NCBI RefSeq assembly: GCF_900103845.1
Contig: NZ_FNIJ01000023.1
Span: 27,430-91,429 of the forward strand
Source of the DNA: Pseudomonas jinjuensis
GTDB taxonomy: Bacteria > Pseudomonadota > Gammaproteobacteria > Pseudomonadales > Pseudomonadaceae
DNA: 64,000 nucleotides
Reading direction: 5' to 3'
Shown: positions 57,624 through 64,000 of the stretch, in pieces
How positions within the stretch are numbered: the first letter of the stretch is position 1
Layout of the letters: every line of letters starts with the position of its first letter
Notes under the pieces: model-generated
Databases searched by the model: none
What the model saw: the letters and a program-made list of their open reading frames with translations, nothing else
Told to the model about the DNA's origin: nothing
Made by a program: the position numbers and the translations under genes

Positions 57624-58442
57624 TCAAGGCGTTTCGATACGGCGCTGCAGCAGGTTGATCAGCAGCAGCAGGACGAAGGCGACCACCAGCATCAGCACGC
57701 CGATGGCGGTGGCGCCGGTGTAGTCGTACTGGTCCAGCTTGACCATGATCAGCAGCGGCAGGATCTCGGTCTTCATCGGCATGTTGCCGGCGATGAAGAT
57801 CACCGAGCCGTACTCGCCGACGCCGCGGGCGAAGGCCAGGGCGAAGCCGGTCAGCCAGGCGGGCAGCAGCGCCGGCAGCAGCACGTGGCGGAACACCTGC
57901 AGCGGCCGGGCGCCGAGGCAGGCGGCGGCTTCCTCGACTTCCCTGGGAATGTCGGCGAGCACCGGCTGCACCGTGCGCACGACGAAGGGCAGGACCACGA
58001 AGGTCAGCGCCAGGGTGATGCCGAGCGGGGTGTAGGCGATCTTGAAGCCGAGGTCGGTGGCGAACTGGCCGACCAGGCCGTTGGGCGCGTACAGCGCGGT
58101 GAGGGCGATGCCGGCGACCGCGGTGGGCAGGGCGAAGGGCAGGTCGATCATCGCGTCGATGATCTTGCGTCCGGGGAAGGTGTAACGCACCAGCACCCAG
58201 GCCAGCAGCGTGCCGATCACGCCGTTGATCAATGCGGCGATCAGTGCGGTGCCGAAGCTGAGCTTCAGTGCGGCGAGCACGCGCGGCGCGGTGATGATGG
58301 TCCAGAACTGGTCCCAGGTGAGCTGGGTGGTCTTGAGGAACATGGCCCCCAGCGGAATCAGCACCAACAGGCTGAGATACACCAGGGTGTACCCCAGAGT
58401 CAGCCCGAAGCCGGGTATGACCGGGGAAATTCGGCGTGACAT
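57624..58442 (-). CDS. cysT: Sulfate ABC transporter permease CysT
   Basis: The 272-residue permease has six helices, with the coupling motif [20 protein letters not shown] and the CysT-type segment [20 protein letters not shown]. It pairs with CysW to form the channel. A strong hairpin lies in the 114-base gap between sbp and this gene. Confidence 0.95.
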   Translation of the reverse strand: MSRRISPVIPGFGLTLGYTLVYLSLLVLIPLGAMFLKTTQLTWDQFWTIITAPRVLAALKLSFGTALIAALINGVIGTLLAWVLVRYTFPGRKIIDAMIDLPFALPTAVAGIALTALYAPNGLVGQFATDLGFKIAYTPLGITLALTFVVLPFVVRTVQPVLADIPREVEEAAACLGARPLQVFRHVLLPALLPAWLTGFALAFARGVGEYGSVIFIAGNMPMKTEILPLLIMVKLDQYDYTGATAIGVLMLVVAFVLLLLINLLQRRIETP

Positions 58443-58504
58443 TGTCCGTCCTTTCTCTGAGTTGCCGGGGGGCGTATCCCTCCGGGTTCACTTCTCGCCA
58501 ACAA

Positions 58505-58533
58505 GCCACCGACCGCTCGATGCGGCCGGTGGC
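58505..58533 (-). other. Strong intercistronic hairpin between sbp and cysT
   Basis: GCCACCGACCGC, loop TCGAT, GCGGCCGGTGGC form a 12-base stem with one mismatch. No T-run follows on the transcribed strand, so it resembles an mRNA-stabilising or processing structure more than a terminator. Confidence 0.6.
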
Positions 58534-58556
58534 GGGGTTCATCGCACGTCCGGCTT

Positions 58557-59567
58557 TCAGTGCGCCTGGTAGATCCTGTCGAAGATGCCGCCGTCGTTGA
58601 AGAACTTCGGCTGCGCCTCCTTCCAGCCGCCGAAGTCCTTGTCGACGGTCACCAGGTTGAGTTTCGGGAACTGCTGGGCGAACTCCGCAGCGACCTTCTC
58701 GTTGCGCGGGCGGTAGAAGTTCTGCGCGGCGATGCGCTGGCCTTCCTCGCTGTACAGGTACTTCAGGTATTCCTCGGCGACCTTGCGGGTGCCTTTCCTG
58801 TCGACCACCTTGTCGACTACTGCGACCGGCGGCTCGGCGAGGATGGAGAGCGACGGAACGACGATCTCGAAGTTCTCCCCGCCCTGTTCCTTCTTCGCCA
58901 GGAACGCCTCGTTCTCCCAGGCCAGCAGCACGTCGCCGATCTGGTTGTTGACGAAGGTGATGGTCGAGCCGCGGGCGCCAGTGTCGAGAACCGGCACGTG
59001 CTTGTACAGGTCCTTGACGTAGGCCTCGGCCTTCTCGTCACTGCCGAACTCCTTCTTCGCCCAGGCCCAGGCGGCGAGGAAGTTCCAGCGCGCGCCGCCG
59101 GAGGTCTTCGGGTTCGGCGTGATGACTTCCACGCCTTCCCTGGTCAGGTCGCCCCAGTCCTTGATGCCCTTCGGGTTGCCCTTGCGCACCAGGAACACGA
59201 TGGTCGAGGTGTAGGGGGTGCTGTTGTCCGGCAGGCGCGCCTGCCAGTCGGCGGGCAGCAGGCCGCCGTGCCTGTTCAGTTCGTCGATGTCGCCGGCCAG
59301 GGCCAGGGTCACCACGTCGGCCTTCAGGCCGTCGATCACCGCGCGCGCCTGCTTGCCGGAGCCGCCGTGGGACTGCTGCACGGTGAGGTCGTCGCCACCG
59401 GCGGCCTTCCAGTGCTTGGCGAAGGCGGCGTTGTAGGCCTGGTACAGCTCGCGGGTCGGGTCGTAGGAAACGTTGAGCAGTTGCGTCGCGGCGGCGGCCG
59501 GACCGGCGGCCAGGGTGGAAATCAGGGCACCGGCCAGGGTGGCCAGGGCGAAACGGCGGATGGACAT
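58557..59567 (-). CDS. sbp: Periplasmic sulfate-binding protein
   Basis: Sbp captures sulfate for CysTWA. The 336-residue product has a signal peptide ([20 protein letters not shown], ending about AAAA) and the family segments [38 protein letters not shown] and [20 protein letters not shown], which contact sulfate. It is preceded by oscA on the same strand after a 128-base gap that likely holds a sulfur-responsive promoter. Confidence 0.95.
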   Translation of the reverse strand: MSIRRFALATLAGALISTLAAGPAAAATQLLNVSYDPTRELYQAYNAAFAKHWKAAGGDDLTVQQSHGGSGKQARAVIDGLKADVVTLALAGDIDELNRHGGLLPADWQARLPDNSTPYTSTIVFLVRKGNPKGIKDWGDLTREGVEVITPNPKTSGGARWNFLAAWAWAKKEFGSDEKAEAYVKDLYKHVPVLDTGARGSTITFVNNQIGDVLLAWENEAFLAKKEQGGENFEIVVPSLSILAEPPVAVVDKVVDRKGTRKVAEEYLKYLYSEEGQRIAAQNFYRPRNEKVAAEFAQQFPKLNLVTVDKDFGGWKEAQPKFFNDGGIFDRIYQAH

Positions 59568-59695
59568 GGTGCAGCTCCTGGAAAATCGGCTTCTGGTGTT
59601 TTTTCGTTGGCTGTTGTCATGGGCGCGCGGGCAGTAGGACTGCGGCGCAAAAACGATCAGGCGATTCTCCGGTGGTCCAGTCGACGCCGTGGGGT

Positions 59696-59878
59696 TCAGG
59701 CCTGCTTGCCGGCAGGCTGCTGGAGACGGAATTTTTCCTTGCGTTCGATCTGCACGACCTGGCCGTTGTCCACGGTGATCTCCACCGCGCCGAAGCGCAG
59801 GCCGCGCAGGGCGCTCTGGACTTCGCGGAGAATGGTGGATTCGTCCTGGCCATCGAGGCTGCGGAGGGTGGCGCTCAT
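59696..59878 (-). CDS. oscA: OscA/YezD family small protein of sulfur metabolism
   Basis: The 60-residue DUF2292 protein reads [20 protein letters not shown], then [16 protein letters not shown]. OscA homologues in Pseudomonas are linked to growth on organosulfur compounds and sulfur starvation, and lie upstream of sbp as here. The ATG at 59878 gives the family start [11 protein letters not shown] longer in-frame reading lacks conservation. Confidence 0.85.
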   Translation of the reverse strand: MSATLRSLDGQDESTILREVQSALRGLRFGAVEITVDNGQVVQIERKEKFRLQQPAGKQA

Positions 59879-59992
59879 TGTTCTGCTCCTAGGTGAGGTT
59901 GCCAGCGGCAGTGAGCGCATCTTAAGCAGGAAGCTTTTATTCTTAAAAATACTGTTTAAGAATTTTGATATGCGATTTTGTTTTGTCCTGGG

Positions 59993-62266
59993 TCAGGCGG
60001 TCCCGCTGGCGCGGGCCCAGGGCATTTCGCTGGCCGGACGCGGCTTGCCGTACCAGTAGCCCTGCGCCATGTCGCAGGCATGGTCGAGAAGGAAGCTGGC
60101 CTGTTCCGGGCGTTCCACGCCCTCGGCAACCACCGTCAGGTTCATGCTGTGCGCCAGGGCGATCACCGCGCAGGCGATCGAGCTGTCCTGGCGGTCGTCC
60201 GGCAGGCCGCCGATGAAGCCCTGGTCGATCTTCAGCTTGTGTACCGGCATGCGCTTGAGCCGCATCAGCGAGGAATAGCCGGTGCCGAAGTCGTCGATGG
60301 CCAGCCGCACGCCCAGCAGACGCAGCTGGGAGCACAGTTCCAGGGCCTGGTCGACGTTCTGCATCACCGCGCTTTCGGTGACTTCCAGCTCCAGATGACG
60401 AGGTGCCAGGCCGCTTTCCTGCAGCGCATGGGCGACCCGCCGTTCCAGGCCGCCGCGGTTGAACAGGCGGCTGGAGACGTTCACCGCGATGAAGTCGAGA
60501 TCGATGCCCTGGTCGTGCCAGGCGCGCATCTGCCGGCAGGCTTCGCGCAGCACCCAGGCGTCGATGGCGGTGATCAGCCCGCTTTCCTCGGCCACCGGGA
60601 TGAAGTGGCCGGGCGCGACCAGGCCGAGGCGGGGATGCTGCCAGCGCACCAGGGACTCGACGCCGATCACCTTGCCGCTGCCGAGGTCGTGCACCGGCTG
60701 GTAGTAGACGCGCAGTTGGTCGAGGTCCAGCGCCTGGCGCAGGGCGGATTCCACCTGCACGTGGGAGCGGGCGCGGGCGGTCAGCTCCGGCGTATAGAAG
60801 GCATACAGGTTGCGCCCGCTGGCCTTGGCCTGGAACAGCGCGGCATCGGCGTGCTGCATGAGGCCGTCGACGTCCCCGGCGTCCTCCGGATAGAGGCTGA
60901 CGCCGAGGCTGGCGGAAACGTAGATCGTCTGGCCATTGATCTCGAACGGCGCGTGCATGGCCTCCAGCAGGCGCTGGGCGAGGCTGCTGGCGTGGTACTG
61001 CTGCTGGCTTTCGAGGATCACGGCGAATTCGTCGGCGCCCAGGCGCGCCAGGGTGTACTGGCCGTCGAGGCAGCCTTGCAGGCGCTCGCCCACGGCCTTG
61101 ATCAGCTGGTCGCCGACGGTATGGCCGAGGCTGTCGTTGATGTGCTTGAAGTGGTCGAGGTCGAGCAGCAGCAGGGCGCCGCTGCCCTTTTCCCGTTCCG
61201 CGCGGCTCAGCGCCTGCTCGATGCGCTCGCGCAGGAGCAGGCGGTTGGGCAGGCCGGTGAGCGGGTCGTGGTGGGCGAGAAAGTCCAGCTCGTGCTGCGA
61301 GTGCTTGATGTTGCTGAGGTCGGAGAACACCGCGACGTAATGGGTCAGCTGGCCCTGCTCGTTGCGCACGGCACGGATGTGCTGCCACTGCGGATACACC
61401 TCGCCGCTCTTGCGCCGGTTCCAGATCTCGCCGCTCCAGGCGTCGGTGCTCTCCAGGGATTGCCACATCTCGCGGTAGAAGCCGGGGTCCTGACGGCCGG
61501 ACTTGAGCAGCGACGGGTTCTGCCCGCGCACTTCCTCGGCGCTGTAGCCGGTGATGCGGGTGAAGGACGGGTTGGTATGCACGATGCTGCCGCGCGAGTC
61601 GGTCACCAGCAGGCCTTCCTGGGTCGCCTCGAACACCGCCGCGGCCTGGCGCAGATGGTCCTCGTTGCTGCGCTGGTGGGTGATGTCGCGCATGGTGCCG
61701 GTCATCCGCACCGGCTTGCCGCCGTTCTCGCAGATCGTCCGGCCGCGCGTGTGGACCCAGCGGTAGCCGCCATCGGAATGCAGCATCCGGTACACGCAGT
61801 CGTAGGAAGGGGTCAGCCCGTTCAGATGGTCCTGCTGGATGGCCAGCACCGTGTCGCGGTCCTCCGGATGCAGGCGGGTTTCCCAGAGTTCGAGGTCATC
61901 GCTGAGGCGGTCCGGCGGCAGGCCGATCAGCTTCGCGTAGCCCGGGGAGTAGAAGACCTTGTGGCTGCACAGGTCCCAGTCCCAGATGCCGTCCTCCACC
62001 GCCTCGAGGGCGCGGTTCAGGCGCTGCTCGCTCTGCCGCATGGCGTCATAGACGCGCTGCTGGCGGCGGAAATGGCGGAGCATGACGAAGTACAGCAGGA
62101 CCGTGGTGACGCCGATGAAGAGGTACTTCTTGCCGATCATCCACTGCAGGAGTTCGGCGGTGTCGGTCAGTCTGGCCTGCAGCAGATGGTCGCTCACCAG
62201 CACCCAGGCAATGGCGAAGACGAGGTAGACGAGGCAGATGCGCAGGGCGCTCAGACGTGGGTTCAT
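59993..62266 (-). CDS. Membrane PAS-GGDEF-EAL protein, PipA-like
   Basis: This 757-residue protein has two membrane helices (about 7-25 and 47-64), two PAS domains (about 75-325), a GGDEF domain with altered motif LGADEF and an EAL domain with ESLVR (ExLxR retained), TESAVM, DDFGTGYSS and EGVER. A c-di-GMP phosphodiesterase role is likely and cyclase activity unlikely. The P. aeruginosa gene beside sbp/oscA and desA encodes a similar phosphodiesterase (PipA, as I remember it). The start ATG 62266 (MNPRLSALRICLVYLVFAIA) fits the first membrane helix. Confidence 0.88.
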   Translation of the reverse strand: MNPRLSALRICLVYLVFAIAWVLVSDHLLQARLTDTAELLQWMIGKKYLFIGVTTVLLYFVMLRHFRRQQRVYDAMRQSEQRLNRALEAVEDGIWDWDLCSHKVFYSPGYAKLIGLPPDRLSDDLELWETRLHPEDRDTVLAIQQDHLNGLTPSYDCVYRMLHSDGGYRWVHTRGRTICENGGKPVRMTGTMRDITHQRSNEDHLRQAAAVFEATQEGLLVTDSRGSIVHTNPSFTRITGYSAEEVRGQNPSLLKSGRQDPGFYREMWQSLESTDAWSGEIWNRRKSGEVYPQWQHIRAVRNEQGQLTHYVAVFSDLSNIKHSQHELDFLAHHDPLTGLPNRLLLRERIEQALSRAEREKGSGALLLLDLDHFKHINDSLGHTVGDQLIKAVGERLQGCLDGQYTLARLGADEFAVILESQQQYHASSLAQRLLEAMHAPFEINGQTIYVSASLGVSLYPEDAGDVDGLMQHADAALFQAKASGRNLYAFYTPELTARARSHVQVESALRQALDLDQLRVYYQPVHDLGSGKVIGVESLVRWQHPRLGLVAPGHFIPVAEESGLITAIDAWVLREACRQMRAWHDQGIDLDFIAVNVSSRLFNRGGLERRVAHALQESGLAPRHLELEVTESAVMQNVDQALELCSQLRLLGVRLAIDDFGTGYSSLMRLKRMPVHKLKIDQGFIGGLPDDRQDSSIACAVIALAHSMNLTVVAEGVERPEQASFLLDHACDMAQGYWYGKPRPASEMPWARASGTA

Positions 62267-62435
62267 TGGGGTGCTGGCGGGGAGATATTCACAAAGGAGT
62301 ATATAGGACGCCCGGATTTGGCAATTCGTATCAAAAAGACCGGATGGTTTTCGCTGGATTGTCAGTGATAATGCGAACTGACCCATTGCAATACCTCATC
62401 TTTTTCGTTCCCTTTTCCGAGGCTCATCTTCATCC

Positions 62436-63614
62436 ATGTGGTACAACGGCTTCCTCGACCTGTCGCCGTGGCAACTGGTGGCGGTCACCCTGATCCTGAC
62501 CCACGTCACCATCGTCAGCGTCACGGTCTACCTGCACCGCTACTCGGCGCACCGCGCGCTCGAGCTGCATCCCGCGCTGCAGCACTTCTTCCGCTTCTGG
62601 CTGTGGCTGACCACCGCCATGAACACCCGCGAGTGGACCGCCATCCACCGCAAGCACCACGCCAAGTGCGAGACCGCCGATGACCCGCACAGCCCGATCT
62701 ACAAGGGCCTGGGCACGGTCCTGCGCAAGGGCGCGGAACTCTACCAGGAAGAGGCGAAGAATGCCGAGACCCTGCGCATCTACGGCAAGAACTGCCCGGA
62801 CGACTGGATCGAGCGGAACCTCTATTCGCGCTTCCCGATCGCCGGCGTGACCCTGATGGCGCTCATCGACCTGGCCCTGTTCGGCGCCCTCGGCCTGACC
62901 GTGTGGGCGGTGCAGATGATGTGGATTCCGCTGTGGGCCGCCGGCGTCGTCAACGGCCTCGGCCACGCCGTCGGCTACCGCAACTTCGAGTGCCGCGACG
63001 CCGCCACCAACCTGGTGCCCTGGGGCATCCTGATCGGCGGCGAAGAGCTGCACAACAACCACCACACCTACCCCAACTCCGCCAAGCTGTCGGTGAGGAA
63101 GTGGGAGTTCGACATGGGCTGGGCGTGGATCAAGCTGTTCTGCTTCCTGCGCCTGGCCAGGGTGGCGCGGGTCGCGCCGATCGCCCACCGGGTCGAAGGC
63201 AAGGGCAGCCTCGACATGGATACCGCCATGGCGATCCTCAACAACCGCTTCCAGATCATGGCGCAGTACCGCAAGCTGGTGATCGGCCCGCTGGTGAAGC
63301 AGGAACTGGCCAAGGCCGACCAGTCGGTCCGCCACCAGTTCCGCCGCGCCAAGCGCCTGCTGTCGCGGGAGACCAGCCTGCTCGAGGAACGCCAGCAGGC
63401 GCGCATCCAGGACCTGCTGGCGCAGAGCCAGGCGCTGAAGGTGATCTACGAGAAACGCCTGGCGCTGCAGCAGATCTGGGCCCGGACCAGCTCCAACGGC
63501 CACGACATGCTCGCCGCGATCAAGCAGTGGGTGCAGGAGGCGGAGGCCAGCGGCATCCAGTCGCTGCATGATTTCGCCGCCCAGCTGAAGACCTATTCGT
63601 TGCGTCCGGCCTGA
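62436..63614 (+). CDS. desA: Fatty acid desaturase DesA
   Basis: DesA introduces a delta-9 double bond into phospholipid acyl chains under aerobic conditions. The 392-residue di-iron membrane protein has the histidine boxes HRYSAH, HRKHH and HNNHH in order, between hydrophobic segments, with a long helical C-terminal tail. It is divergent from the PAS-GGDEF-EAL gene, as in P. aeruginosa. The start follows a weak RBS. Its terminator seems to be split by the IS4 element just downstream. Confidence 0.93.
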   Translation: MWYNGFLDLSPWQLVAVTLILTHVTIVSVTVYLHRYSAHRALELHPALQHFFRFWLWLTTAMNTREWTAIHRKHHAKCETADDPHSPIYKGLGTVLRKGAELYQEEAKNAETLRIYGKNCPDDWIERNLYSRFPIAGVTLMALIDLALFGALGLTVWAVQMMWIPLWAAGVVNGLGHAVGYRNFECRDAATNLVPWGILIGGEELHNNHHTYPNSAKLSVRKWEFDMGWAWIKLFCFLRLARVARVAPIAHRVEGKGSLDMDTAMAILNNRFQIMAQYRKLVIGPLVKQELAKADQSVRHQFRRAKRLLSRETSLLEERQQARIQDLLAQSQALKVIYEKRLALQQIWARTSSNGHDMLAAIKQWVQEAEASGIQSLHDFAAQLKTYSLRPA

Positions 63615-63637
63615 GATCGCTGCCGTTTCATACCCCA

Positions 63638-63655
63638 AAGCCCGCCGTTCGGCGT
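63638..63655 (+). terminator. Truncated desA terminator, left half only
   Basis: AAAGCCCGCC, loop GTT, then CGGCG stops short of the expected complement GGCGGGCTTT, where the sequence becomes TAATGCTGTTCACTTAAG. The missing half and T-run suggest disruption by the adjacent insertion sequence. Confidence 0.6.
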
Positions 63656-63700
63656 AATGCTGTTCACTTAAGCATTTGAGCCTCAGCGGGGCCTTCCCTG

Positions 63701-63736
63701 AAAATCCGATGCCAGACTTCTGGCATCGGATTTTTT
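63701..63736 (+). other. Hairpin with T-run abutting the transposase start codon
   Basis: AAAATCCGATGCCA, loop GACTTC, TGGCATCGGATTTT then TT: perfect 14-pair arms. The ATG begins at 63737, two bases beyond the stem plus T-run, and the only SD-like bases (GGA) are in the stem. It can act as a terminator for incoming transcripts and hide the ribosome site. Confidence 0.75.
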
Positions 63737-64000
63737 ATGTCTTTCCAACAGCATCTGCTCGACTTGGGCGACCTGTTCAACTTCTCCGATCTGAGCACCT
63801 TCACCCAGAACATTCCGGTCGAGTGGGTGGAATCCGCGCTGCACCTTTCCTCGCAGGCCACCATCCGGCGGCGGCGCCTGCCTGCCGATCAGGTGCTCTG
63901 GCTGGTACTGGGCATGGCGCTATTCCGCGATGAGCCCGTCCATGAAGTGGCCAGGCGCCTGAATATCTGCGCCCAGGGCCTGGCTTCCGACCACCTGCTG
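63737..64000 (+). CDS. IS4 family transposase, N-terminal part, cut by window end
   Basis: The 88 visible residues begin MSFQQHLLDLGDLFNF and continue FTQNIPVEWVESALHLSSQA, RRRRLPADQVLWLVLGMALF and VHEVARRLN, the N-terminal domain of IS4-group transposases that binds the element's ends. The catalytic DDE domain is beyond the window. The frame is open to the last base. Translation is probably restrained by the hairpin overlapping its start region. Confidence 0.85.
   Translation, partial: MSFQQHLLDLGDLFNFSDLSTFTQNIPVEWVESALHLSSQATIRRRRLPADQVLWLVLGMALFRDEPVHEVARRLNICAQGLASDHLL

Larger units (their letters stand above)
63656..64000 (+). mobile_element. IS4-family insertion sequence, left part
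   Basis: After the disrupted terminator an end-like segment TAATGCTGTTCACTTAAG is followed by a short leader, a perfect 14-pair hairpin and the start of an IS4-type transposase. The right end lies outside the window, so terminal repeats and target duplication cannot be checked. The left boundary is approximate, within about 63655-63660. Confidence 0.75.

Noticed and set aside
63676..63933. An 85-codon + strand frame starting before the IS4 transposase
   Set aside because: It runs through the hairpin in another frame; the frame from 63737 has clear IS4 transposase similarity.

Overview
The window is a GC-rich, densely coding stretch of a Pseudomonas chromosome. The gene content and order (rph, crc, pyrE, argB, algC, dut, coaBC, radC, rpmBG, kauB, dadAX, pauR, cycB, xpt, rep, pchP, glnK-amtB, sutA, dapF, lppL, cyaY, rnk, cyaA) closely follow the P. 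aeruginosa lineage as I remember it. The species cannot be fixed from this window. I saw no rRNA, tRNA, CRISPR array or prophage. Nearly all of it is core genome; the accessory parts are REP-type repeat clusters, a small SDR/TetR/isomerase island and a partial IS4-family element at the right edge.

Layout. 1-10 kb: yicC (cut by the window edge), rph, crc, pyrE, and a leftward operon coaBC-dut-algC-argB, in which AlgC is the long form with a membrane-bound N-terminal half. 10-20 kb: radC, a peptide-type ABC binding protein, ribosomal proteins L28/L33, a cupin, the polyamine aldehyde dehydrogenase KauB, an MFS transporter, a phospholipase-D-like lipoprotein and a FAD amine oxidase. 20-30 kb: an Lrp regulator, the envelope lipid-transport set ydbH-ynbE-ydbL, the alanine catabolism cluster dadA-ridA-dadX, pauR, cytochrome c5 and an acetyl-CoA hydrolase/transferase. 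30-43 kb: xpt, rep, a c-di-GMP phosphodiesterase, a MATE pump, a LysR regulator, pchP, yifB, ubiK and glnK-amtB. 43-52 kb: yjbQ, sutA, a HAD hydrolase, DUF484, dapF, lppL, cyaY, rnk, cyaA and ppk2. 52-56 kb: a hypothetical exported protein, an isomerase and a divergent SDR/TetR pair. 55.7-63.6 kb: the sulfate uptake operon oscA-sbp-cysT-cysW-cysA, a PAS-GGDEF-EAL protein and a DesA desaturase. The IS4 element follows.

Functional themes are polyamine and alanine catabolism (kauB, FAD oxidase, dadR/dadAX, pauR), nitrogen and sulfur acquisition (glnK-amtB; sbp-cysTWA with oscA), c-di-GMP turnover, and global regulators (Crc, SutA, Rnk, CyaA).

The most striking observation is in the lppL-dapF operon. 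Diaminopimelate decarboxylase (lysA), expected between lppL and dapF, is reduced to a 27-codon remnant that keeps its ribosome binding site and LysA-like first 20 residues. The recombinase gene sss/xerC, expected between DUF484 and the HAD gene, is absent. At the right edge the IS4 element appears to have split the desA terminator, and a long hairpin lies directly against its transposase start codon.
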